A DNA stretch of 64,000 bases from PVC group bacterium (lineage in GTDB: Bacteria > Verrucomicrobiota > Kiritimatiellia > CAIKKV01 > CAITUY01). This document shows, piece after piece, positions 35,369-43,071 of the stretch. The number at the start of each line of letters is the position of its first letter. The stretch's first letter is position 1. The stretch lies in assembly GCA_945870225.1 (NCBI GenBank), contig CAMBRF010000011.1:27826-91825 (forward strand). The letters are read 5' to 3'. The position numbers were made by a program, and so were the translations under genes. Under the pieces are notes generated by a model. That model did not search any database. It was not told the DNA's origin and saw nothing but the letters and a program-made list of their open reading frames with translations.

Positions 35369-36487
35369 TCACTCACGCAGCTCTTCATATAGTATAACTA
35401 CGTCATTTGACAGCACCGTACTGCGAAAGAGAGCTGCCCGTTTGGGATAGTCTCCCAGCCGAGATGAACAGAAGACTGTTCCATTTCGAAATGGGATACC
35501 CGCCCAACGTGTGTAATTATTCGACATTTGCACCGGCAACTTCCGGACAACTTTACCTGTACCGAGATCACAAACCCCTAAACCGTAGTCCAGTAAATCG
35601 CCATAAATGGTAAATGCTCCTGCGAAACCCGGCAGGTTGATCGTCGTCTTTTTCTTTAAATCGGGAATATCTACTATCTCAATCCTGTCAGGGTATCCCA
35701 ATACAATGCTATTCTCCCCCCACACAGCTGACCTCTTAAAACGGTCAGGTCGCCCCAGAGATCCAAGTTCCTCTCCACTTTCTCCACTAAGCAGCCAAAT
35801 CCGATTGTTGAGGCGAATGCACAGCCTCCTCCCAGCACAGAACACCTCCTGGTCTGGGGGCACTTTTTCGCTGCTCATTAGCTTGGTTTTGATGGGCGCC
35901 CCGTCTTCTCCTCGAAAAACCATCCACCCAGTCGCACCCCCGACGGTCACAATCTTACCAGCGTCATTTTCCCTCCAGTTAACAGGACTGAATATCAGGC
36001 TTATGACATCTCCGCAGGGCTGAAGCATGACGTTTACATTGGAGAGATCCAAGTTATGCTGCCACTTCAACGCACCACTTGAAAGAGAATGGCGCTGAAG
36101 TGTATAGAAAGATTCATTACGAATCAGTAATGAGACCACATCGCCCCCGCTGAGTGTGCTGACAGCATAGAACGTCATATTGGTCCCGCCCTGGGGCACT
36201 ATTCTGGTCAATACTTTCCCCGTTCGGGAATCCACCGCCAGGATTTCAGACCGTGTCCAAAGCACGACCTTCGACTCATCGACTGGATTTATGGAGACAC
36301 TTGATTCGCCCGTATCTAACCTCCACTTCAGGAGACTGCTTGCGTCCATATCGAACCCAACCACTTCCCCATTACCCCACAGAGAAGCGACCAACATGCT
36401 GCCGCTAGCTTCAATACGACCCGCCGAGGAAGTCACTGCTTTCAGAATTATCAGAAACAATAAGAACTGGAACCGTTTTAAGGACAT
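35369..36487 (-). CDS. Exported beta-propeller-like protein (array gene 8)
   Basis: 372 residues from ATG 36487 (MSLKRFQFLLFLIILKAVTSSAG, signal peptide). The body has repeated blades of PQQ/WD type, e.g. LLKWRLDTGESSVSINPVDESKVVLWTRSEILAVDSRTGKVLTRI in pieces, and WLLSGESGEELGSLGRPDRF. PQQ-like repeats of this kind bind proteins or small molecules at the cell surface. The preceding repeat R6 lacks its Shine-Dalgarno/ATG half, so this gene has its own start. Confidence 0.7.
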   Translation of the reverse strand: MSLKRFQFLLFLIILKAVTSSAGRIEASGSMLVASLWGNGEVVGFDMDASSLLKWRLDTGESSVSINPVDESKVVLWTRSEILAVDSRTGKVLTRIVPQGGTNMTFYAVSTLSGGDVVSLLIRNESFYTLQRHSLSSGALKWQHNLDLSNVNVMLQPCGDVISLIFSPVNWRENDAGKIVTVGGATGWMVFRGEDGAPIKTKLMSSEKVPPDQEVFCAGRRLCIRLNNRIWLLSGESGEELGSLGRPDRFKRSAVWGENSIVLGYPDRIEIVDIPDLKKKTTINLPGFAGAFTIYGDLLDYGLGVCDLGTGKVVRKLPVQMSNNYTRWAGIPFRNGTVFCSSRLGDYPKRAALFRSTVLSNDVVILYEELRE

Positions 36488-36537
36488 GTTATTAATGCCT
36501 TTGCTGTCAGAATGCCGCTCGCAAGACGAGATGTTTA

Positions 36538-36600
36538 GCAACTCGCCCTGCCCCGGACCCCTCATCGCTTGTAATGTTCATCGTGAAAAGGGCCCCTAAT
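36538..36600 (-). repeat. Array repeat R6 (left half only)
   Basis: Matches CCTGCCCCGGACMCTYATCGC and the left arm (TTCATCGTGAAAAGGGCCCCT), but the translation-start half is missing. Confidence 0.65.
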
Positions 36601-36620
36601 CGACCCCCATCGCTCGCTGC

Positions 36621-37469
36621 TCAATCTTCCCCACCACCGGACGATAAAACCTTGATCTCTTCAAGGCTATCAGTTGGCGTAAACGACTGGTCATGATGGG
36701 GCACATTCTTTAATTGGAAAGGATCGAGCCCGCTTTTTACAGCAACCTTAATATTTTTTGACCTAAGATTATTGAGCGCAGCAGATTCGAATTCAACAAC
36801 GACAATGAACCCAGATTCCTCGTACTGGTGCCGATCAACCGACAGCGATCCGTACGACAAATATATTCTTCTGACTAAAGGCCATTTTGCCCCATTATTC
36901 ACAATCTCTGGCAATGTCAGCACGCGGTCTAAGACGGTTCCCTTTGGGAATCGAGATTGGGCAACTAACTCAGAAAACGGGAGATGAACGTTTGAAACAA
37001 AAACCGCCTGTGCGCCAACGATGCAACCGGGCTTTTTTGTTGGTATTTCTCGATCAAGTTTGCCCGCGGTTAGCATCAGGTACAGATCGAAACTGTATTT
37101 TGATGCGGTCCTGAACGCATTGGTTTTTATCAGATAGTGACAGTTGATGACGTCTCCGTTTTCCCATTGGTCAATAATGCGAAGACCCTGTCTCATCAGT
37201 TCATTCGACACGTTCTTCCAAGGCTTTCCCACGCATTGTGGTTCAACGACATGAGACATCTCTCTCAATAGAACCTGATACGAAGTGTTGGTCGATCTCA
37301 GCGTCTCCTGAAGCCCATGCACCACATCACAAACAGCCACGGCGGGCGCGGGGTGCGTCTCCACCTTTACTTCACTTCCAATGACCCACCTGCTTGTTAT
37401 CGAACAAGCCAGAACCACAGGCACTATGACAGAGACTATCATGCTTCCCTTCCGGCGATGCGTGATCAT
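36621..37469 (-). CDS. Exported protein of unknown function (array gene 9)
   Basis: 282 residues from ATG 37469 (MITHRRKGSMIVSVIVPVVLACSITS); signal-anchor or signal peptide at 10-25. Body mixed alpha/beta, no domain recognised. The ATG overlaps the R7 leader TGA as ATGA, so translation is coupled. The longer frame to 37571 in the ORF track reads through the repeat and is rejected. Confidence 0.7.
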   Translation of the reverse strand: MITHRRKGSMIVSVIVPVVLACSITSRWVIGSEVKVETHPAPAVAVCDVVHGLQETLRSTNTSYQVLLREMSHVVEPQCVGKPWKNVSNELMRQGLRIIDQWENGDVINCHYLIKTNAFRTASKYSFDLYLMLTAGKLDREIPTKKPGCIVGAQAVFVSNVHLPFSELVAQSRFPKGTVLDRVLTLPEIVNNGAKWPLVRRIYLSYGSLSVDRHQYEESGFIVVVEFESAALNNLRSKNIKVAVKSGLDPFQLKNVPHHDQSFTPTDSLEEIKVLSSGGGED

Positions 37470-37528
37470 GGCAAAAACAGGAGTATTGGGGAACGAGAAG
37501 CCCTTGGAATAGTGATTAATGCCGGCAT
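37466..37528 (-). CDS. Repeat-encoded leader ORF of R7 (20 aa), coupled
   Basis: MPALITIPRASRSPILLFLP. Compared with the other copies, six bases (TGACCC) are missing, which keeps the frame. The TGA overlaps the gene 9 ATG. Confidence 0.5.
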   Translation of the reverse strand: MPALITIPRASRSPILLFLP

Positions 37529-37635
37529 TTCGCCTGCTCCTTATTAAGACCCCGCTCAACTTTCCGCACAATTATCATCAACACACCCATTCCGGATACG
37601 CATCAAATAATATGCTCAATGTGAAGGGCTATCCC
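37497..37635 (-). repeat. Array repeat R7 (complete)
   Basis: About 139 bp with a shortened right TIR. The left arm (GGGATAGCCCTTCACATTGA) encodes GDSPSH-stop of array gene 10. Confidence 0.8.
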
Positions 37636-38449
37636 CAATCGGACCGTTCACTTTCCCAGACGTCCCTCTGATGGCATTATTTGCTGCATTCATATCGCCA
37701 TCACTAAGCACACCTTGCCTCTTAAAACGTTCTAATGAATCCATCATTTCCGGAGTTAGCGGAAGCTTGCTAGGTCCACGATCGAACTCCCCTTTGTCAT
37801 AGCGCTCCCAAAATAGTTTTGCCGGCACCACTTCAGACCCGACACCAATATGAATCAAAGACTTCATTTCACGAATAGCAGTAATCCCGAATTTGATACG
37901 TTCCGGAGAGAATCTCAATGCCTCAAGAGGCAACGCTCGCAGAGGCGATAGATCATCAATAGGCGTTCCTGAAACATCAAGTGAGTTAAGCGGAATAGTT
38001 CCTAACATTTTAAGCGATGAGATTCGAGTGCCCGCTGCGACAAGAACGGAAAGCGGCATCCCTTTTACGAAATCAAGGTTGTCAACTTTTGTCATAGAGC
38101 AGTTCAACATTCGCAGGGGAATTCCTGTTAATGGTGTCATGTTGCTCACTAATGTTGAACTGACGTCAAGAACGGTTAACGGCATTCCTGACAACGGCGA
38201 TAAATCAATTACTTCTGTTCCGCGAAGCGAAAGAACTGATATTGGCAGTCCCTTCAAAACAGACAAGTTTTGAATATTTCCTTCCGATAAATCAACACTC
38301 AGCAAGCCATTCGAGACTACTGTGACATATTTATACTCTATTGCAGCACGCTCCAACACGCGGACCACTGAATCCTTACCAGCCTGATCTGCAAATACAG
38401 CGTTAATGCTTACAATATAGACAAGGAGACAGACAACCCATGCAATCAT
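37616..38449 (-). CDS. Exported leucine-rich repeat protein (array gene 10)
   Basis: 277 residues. Signal peptide WVVCLLVYIVSINAVFA. From about 45 to 185 it is a regular LRR of about 22-23-residue units, e.g. LSVLSLRGTEVIDLSPLSGMP-type, TVLDVSSTLVSNMTPLTGIP, LNSLDVSGTPIDDLSPLRALP. Such proteins bind partners outside the cell. The C-terminus is encoded by R7; leader of R8 stops 39 bases upstream. Confidence 0.75.
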   Translation of the reverse strand: MIAWVVCLLVYIVSINAVFADQAGKDSVVRVLERAAIEYKYVTVVSNGLLSVDLSEGNIQNLSVLKGLPISVLSLRGTEVIDLSPLSGMPLTVLDVSSTLVSNMTPLTGIPLRMLNCSMTKVDNLDFVKGMPLSVLVAAGTRISSLKMLGTIPLNSLDVSGTPIDDLSPLRALPLEALRFSPERIKFGITAIREMKSLIHIGVGSEVVPAKLFWERYDKGEFDRGPSKLPLTPEMMDSLERFKRQGVLSDGDMNAANNAIRGTSGKVNGPIGDSPSH

Positions 38450-38488
38450 TCAGAACCTCACTTTATGACGAGTTTTATTAACTGAACT

Positions 38489-38554
38489 TTATCGCGCACT
38501 TACAATTTGGGAACGAGAAGGGTCAGCCTTGAGAATACTGATTAAAGTCTGCAT
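38489..38554 (-). CDS. Repeat-encoded leader ORF of R8 (21 aa)
   Basis: MQTLISILKADPSRS plus six codons; AAGGAG at eight bases upstream. Ends 39 bases before gene 10. Confidence 0.35.
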   Translation of the reverse strand: MQTLISILKADPSRSQIVSAR

Positions 38555-38663
38555 TTCGCCTGCTCCTTATCCAGTCCCCGCTCAACCCGCCTGACGACTT
38601 ACATCAACTCACCCGACCCAGGACACTTATCGCCTGCAGAGTTTATTGTGCCGGGCTGACCCT
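38519..38663 (-). repeat. Array repeat R8 (complete)
   Basis: 145 bp, the copy closest to consensus, bounded by GGGTCAGCC and CGGGCTGACCCT. Contains GTTGATGTAAGTCGT-type centre, AAGGAG and ATG. Confidence 0.85.
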
Positions 38664-38726
38664 GATCACGCCTCGCGCCAATCACGGAAAAGCTTAGCTG
38701 GACCTTGCATTTTCTCGTTGGTGAAC

Positions 38727-39215
38727 TCATTTTTTCATTATCGATAGATGTGTCGCCAACATCAGCAGGACTGTCACATCAATCAAGACAAGTACAACGG
38801 GAAGGACCGTTGCCCCAACTGATTTGGGAAGCCGGCGGCTTGCAAAACACACGATGGCCAAAGAGAATAGGCACACAATGATATTACTCAGCAAAGATCC
38901 CACGATCTGTGCGAGACACAGATACCACATGGCGGCGTTGCCTGGCTGAGTGATGGGGCCGTCTGTCATCATCCGGATGCTCGCCACAGTTTCAAGGAGA
39001 AGAAACAGGAGCATCTGCGCAATCACGAAGCCAGCAAAAATCGTTGGATCTCGGTTGGGTGTCCTTTTAACCAGCCACCTGAGCGAGATCGCAAGTGCAG
39101 CCACCAACACGGCCACTGCGGAACCCCAGGTGATGATGAAGTAGAAAGGGAAGCCACCGATCGGGGCGACTGCCCAGAACTCCGTGCTTCCTGGCGCTGG
39201 TGGCTGAATAGTCAT
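38727..39215 (-). CDS. Four-helix membrane protein (array gene 11)
   Basis: 162 residues with four clear helices (FYFIITWGSAVAVLVAALAI, IFAGFVIAQMLLFLLLETVA, IVGSLLSNIIVCLFSLAIVCF, VVLVLIDVTVLLMLATHL). GC is nearer to housekeeping genes. It lacks an upstream repeat and may be the first gene of the array transcript. Function unknown. Confidence 0.65.
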   Translation of the reverse strand: MTIQPPAPGSTEFWAVAPIGGFPFYFIITWGSAVAVLVAALAISLRWLVKRTPNRDPTIFAGFVIAQMLLFLLLETVASIRMMTDGPITQPGNAAMWYLCLAQIVGSLLSNIIVCLFSLAIVCFASRRLPKSVGATVLPVVLVLIDVTVLLMLATHLSIMKK

Positions 39216-39660
39216 CTTTGGATTCGCGAACTTGTTATTCTTCCGAACCTGTCTTCCCGGATCTGATCAAAGGTTTTTCCTGTCCTCCACGGAGAACACC
39301 CGAAAAGCCAACAGACGGCCGCATTCCCAAGTGTGCGACCCTGCCCTTCCAGAAGGTCGCCCACGCATGGCTATACTGGCACCCAGGGGAACCTCCCACA
39401 ACCATTATTGCTCAGTGGAGCACCGCCGGACAGGACCAACCGCGGATGACGCTGATGGACGCGGATGGGAAATAACTTATCTATTCATCCTGTAAATCCT
39501 GTCAAAACTCTTCAGGCTGCCGTCTCTTTTAATGCAGCCAAACTCGCATTCAGTCCTCAGTCCTGCCTGTTTATTCCGCGAAGCGTAACCCGACCCCCAC
39601 CTTTGCGCTCTTTGCGGCTTTTGTTCAAACTTACCGGCGTCCCATAGTAATCCTAATCGT

Positions 39661-39784
39661 GAAGACGCCGCAGCATGGATTGGGCGCCAGAAATGCCCTG
39701 CAGGCGCGGCATCTTTGCCGTGCATGCCTTTGCGGCCTTCGCGCCTTCTGTTCAAATACTCTTTCAGCTCGAGTCCTTACCACA
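39661..39784 (+). repeat. Structured border repeat, copy B (partial)
   Basis: Right two thirds of the unit seen at 29338-29565, starting at the inner hairpin. Precedes copy C directly. Confidence 0.85.
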
Positions 39785-39787
39785 TTA

Positions 39788-40014
39788 TTTGGAGTCCGAC
39801 TTTATGCTGTTTCGACTAACCCGTTATCGCCGAAACCAAAATGAAGAGTTTGAACAGAAGTCGCGAAGCACGCGAAGTGCTGCGGCGAAGACGCCGCAGC
39901 ATGGATTGGGTGCCAGAAAAGCCCTGCAGGCGCGGCATCTTTGCCGCGCATGCCTTTGTGGCCTTCGCGCCTTCTGTTCAAATACTCTTTCGGCTCGAAT
40001 CCTTACCACGTTTC
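39788..40014 (+). repeat. Structured border repeat, copy C
   Basis: Full-length direct copy of 29338-29565, with the same outer complementary arms and inner hairpins. Confidence 0.9.
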
Positions 40015-40207
40015 GAGGAATTCAATTCGTAAAAAATATAGGCCTACATCCTGAATCGCCTCAGCCTTGGCGTCCCTATGGGACGCCCGTGACTGAATAA
40101 CGAAAACGCGAATTTTTTTATGGCTCGTTCCGGCCAGGCCAGACATAATCGCCGACAACTGTACTCGATCTGTAATCGGACGACACAAAAATCAATGTAG
40201 GACCACC

Positions 40208-42745
40208 ATGAAAATCGCCGTTGTATTCGCCACACCTCAATCGGTGCAATTTCAAGTCATTGAAGGTCGGCTCGGAAAAGTCGCCGCCCAACAAAACCGG
40301 CAACGATGGGTCATCGAAGTCCTGGACGCAAAGGTTGGTCCCGGCGCACCGGCCACACGAGTGACGGTGCGAACGAAGACGGCCGGCTTCACCTTCTGGA
40401 TTGGACAGGTGACCGCGGCGTGGCCGATCTGGATTCCGCACTATGGGGTCGCCGTCGTACCGGCGGACGATGCGCGCACGTACCAGGAGATTAGAGACGA
40501 AATTCGCGGCCGCGGGCTTCAGAGCGAACTCGACCGGATTGCCTCCGAACCCGAGGAAACTTTCGCCGCTGCCGCAGCCGTGACGCGCGACCTGAATTGC
40601 GAGACGTGGCTCGGTTTGAGCCGCGACATGCGGATCTTCCGCATTAACTTCGATGCCCGTCAGGGGTATCTCGGATTTTTCCAGAGGAAGAATGCCGGGC
40701 TCGGAAGCGGCGAATGGGGCAAGGATGAAATCGGAGAGGAGTGTGAGATTTTCGTGGGGCGCGGCGCGACATGCCGGGTGGATATGCGCCGGTGGCTCGA
40801 AGATGGATCGTTGCCAATTTTACATGCCGAACAACGCGACGCCGACATGGTCTATCGGATGACGACGTTCGTGACGCTGGAGAAGTCAGCCTTGACGGCG
40901 AAAAATTTGCGCGGCACGCATTATCTGGTGGCAGATGATCGTTGCATCGGGCACATGCATTTGCCGAAGGAACAGGAATTCGTCAAAGCTAACACGGCGA
41001 AGGAAAAGGCCGGGGGCGGGGAACAGACCGTGTTGCTGATTCGCGTCGAGGCGATCAATACCGGGACGACTCCGCATTACGCGTTCTTGTCGACGCTTGC
41101 GCCCCGCAGTCGGGCGGACTGGAAGCATGACGGCGTGGCCGGGTATGGAGTGAGAAATGACGGAACGGTCATGGGGATCAGCCGACTGGATGGCAAGCCG
41201 ATGCCGCAACACGAGATCGCGGTGCTGTTGCAGCCGGGCGAAAAGACGACTCTCGAAGTGGCCATGCCGCATGAACCGTTACCGGTGAAACGGGCGCAGG
41301 CTTTGTCGAAGTTTGATTTCGACAAGCGCCGCGACGAATGCCGGGCGTTTTGGCAGGCGAAACTCGCGGCGGTCAGCTCGATTCGTTTGCCGGAACGACG
41401 AATTGAGGAAATGGTTCGGGCCGGACTGTTGCATCTCGATTTGATCACGTACGGCTTGGAGCCAAACGGACCGACGGCGGCAACGATTGGGTTTTATTCG
41501 CCAATTGGCTCGGAGAGCTCGCCGATCATCCAGTTCTACGATTCCGTGGGCTGGCACTCGCTGGCGGAGCGATCATTGCAGTTCTTCCTCGATAAACAGC
41601 ACGAGGACGGGTTCATCCAGAATTATGGCGGATACATGCTGGAGACCGGCGGTGCATTGTGGTCCATGGGCGAGCATTACCGGTATACCCGGGACAAGGC
41701 GTGGTTGCGGCGGGTACAGCCGAATATGCTGAAGGCATGCGAATATTTGTTGGCGTGGCGGGAACGGAACAAGACGCCGCAGGGGATGGGGCTGATCGAA
41801 GGCAAGTGCGCTGACCCGGAAGATCCGTTCCGGCAATTCATGCTCAACGGCTTTGCGTACGTCGGCATGCAACGCGTTGGCGAGATGCTGGCGGAGTTGA
41901 ATCCCAAGGCGGCGAAGCGCTGGACGGCGGAAGCCGCCGCGTGGCGCGCGGATATTCGCAAGGCGGTGGAATTGGTGATGAGCGAGTCGCCGGTGATCCC
42001 GCTCGGGGACGGGACATGGACGTTGACGTGTCCGGCGTGGGCGGAGGGTCGCGGGCCAGCAGCGCTGCATGTTGACGGGTCATCGAGCAATTCGCACGCG
42101 ACGATCGGCTGCCGGGATTCGCTGCTCGGGCCGCTGTATCTGATTTTGCAGGAAGTGGTAGACGCAAACGAATGGATGGGGGAATGCCTCTTAAAGTCGC
42201 ATCACGAGTTGTTCACGCTGCGCAATGCCGGCTTCAGTCAGCCATACTATTGCCGACATGATCTCGCCCATTTGCGACGCGGCGAGCCGGCAGCGTTTTT
42301 AAAGACGTATTTCAATCAGGTAGCCAGTTTAGCCGACCGGCAGACCTACACGTTTTGGGAACATTTCTTCGGCGCGAGTCCGCACAAGACACACGAGGAA
42401 GCCTGGTTCCTAATGCAGACTCGCTGGATGCTGTGGATCGAAGACGGCACGACGTTGCGACTCTTGTCGGCCGTGCCGCGCGCGTGGTTGGAGCAAGGTC
42501 AGGAAATCAAGCTGGAGAAAGTCGCTAGTTATTTTGGGAAGTTTTCGCTGACGGTCCGGTCTCAGGTGCAGTCCGGGCGGATAGAAGCGGAAGTGAAGTT
42601 TCACGAGTCGGGCCGGAAGCCCGGCAAGGTCGTGCTCCGGTTGCCGCATCCGCTCGGATTGAAAGCCGTTCGCTGTACAGGCGGAAAATACGATGCGCTA
42701 ACCGAAACGGTTGTCACCACCGGTAAGGTTGTTTTGGAATTCTAA
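40208..42745 (+). CDS. Glycosidase-like protein, six-hairpin fold
   Basis: 845 residues, no signal peptide. After an N-terminal beta region (to about 380) comes a helical toroid with IQFYDSVGWHSLAERSLQFFLDKQHEDGFIQNYGGYMLETGGALWSMGEHYRYTRDKAWL in pieces, the pattern of six-hairpin glycosidases (GH15/GH78/GH127-like). A C-terminal beta domain (about 760-845) follows. Candidate acids are in the HEDGF and CPAWAEGR regions. The specific family and substrate are not recognised. Divergent from the array with the start soon after its right border; AGGACCACC precedes the ATG. Confidence 0.7.
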   Translation: MKIAVVFATPQSVQFQVIEGRLGKVAAQQNRQRWVIEVLDAKVGPGAPATRVTVRTKTAGFTFWIGQVTAAWPIWIPHYGVAVVPADDARTYQEIRDEIRGRGLQSELDRIASEPEETFAAAAAVTRDLNCETWLGLSRDMRIFRINFDARQGYLGFFQRKNAGLGSGEWGKDEIGEECEIFVGRGATCRVDMRRWLEDGSLPILHAEQRDADMVYRMTTFVTLEKSALTAKNLRGTHYLVADDRCIGHMHLPKEQEFVKANTAKEKAGGGEQTVLLIRVEAINTGTTPHYAFLSTLAPRSRADWKHDGVAGYGVRNDGTVMGISRLDGKPMPQHEIAVLLQPGEKTTLEVAMPHEPLPVKRAQALSKFDFDKRRDECRAFWQAKLAAVSSIRLPERRIEEMVRAGLLHLDLITYGLEPNGPTAATIGFYSPIGSESSPIIQFYDSVGWHSLAERSLQFFLDKQHEDGFIQNYGGYMLETGGALWSMGEHYRYTRDKAWLRRVQPNMLKACEYLLAWRERNKTPQGMGLIEGKCADPEDPFRQFMLNGFAYVGMQRVGEMLAELNPKAAKRWTAEAAAWRADIRKAVELVMSESPVIPLGDGTWTLTCPAWAEGRGPAALHVDGSSSNSHATIGCRDSLLGPLYLILQEVVDANEWMGECLLKSHHELFTLRNAGFSQPYYCRHDLAHLRRGEPAAFLKTYFNQVASLADRQTYTFWEHFFGASPHKTHEEAWFLMQTRWMLWIEDGTTLRLLSAVPRAWLEQGQEIKLEKVASYFGKFSLTVRSQVQSGRIEAEVKFHESGRKPGKVVLRLPHPLGLKAVRCTGGKYDALTETVVTTGKVVLEF

Positions 42746-43071
42746 GTCCGTAGCCTCCCATTGAAATCCTAATCTTAATCGTAATCGTAATCGTAATCTA
42801 TTACCCCAGAATGGATTAAGATTACGATTATAAGCAATATGTAAAAATATCAATTTCGCAACCGCTTCCAAAACATTGGTAAACGAGGACAAGCTGAAGG
42901 ATTCACCACCCGGTTCGCCCCCTCCCCTTCAACATCCAACTCATTCATTCTGTTAATCCTGTCAAAACTCTTCAGTCTTCCCGCAAGATCTCTTGAAAAA
43001 CTGAGCTCGACTCGCCATAGTACCCGCCGCCTTGATAAACACGCGTTGGTTCCTGAATCAGGATCTCTCCC
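42746..43071. other. Intergenic region with AATC-rich inverted repeat
   Basis: Around 42765-42832 lies an inverted repeat of ATCTTAATCGTAATC type with its complement GGATTAAGATTACGATT. A second dispersed phrase (TTCATTCTGTTAATCCTGTC) follows near 42942. The promoter of the ABC-F gene lies at the end. Confidence 0.6.
42993..43021 (+). promoter_or_regulatory. Possible sigma-70 promoter of ABC-F gene
   Basis: TTGAAA, 17-base spacer, CATAGT; about 45 bases before the ABC-F ATG at 43072. Confidence 0.45.

Larger units (their letters stand above)
39216..40207. other. Intergenic repeat-rich stretch, right border of array
   Basis: No gene supported. It holds the phrase ATCCTGTAAATCCTGTCAAAACTCTTCAG (also near 42955 in variant form), a half motif TTTGCGGCTTTTGTTCAAA, border repeat copies B and C, and hairpin GGCGTCCC-TAT-GGGACGCC (40069-40087). 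Confidence 0.65.

Noticed and set aside
37470-37571. N-terminal extension of array gene 9
   Set aside because: Reads repeat R7 in a second frame; the R7 leader/ATGA overlap gives a better start.
30273-38663. CRISPR array
   Set aside because: Repeats are about 145 bp with whole genes between them and no cas genes; spacing is not regular.
29714-39215. Classical integron
   Set aside because: No IntI gene, no attI, and the repeat ends lack GTTRRRY/RYYYAAC core sites. Kept only as an analogy.
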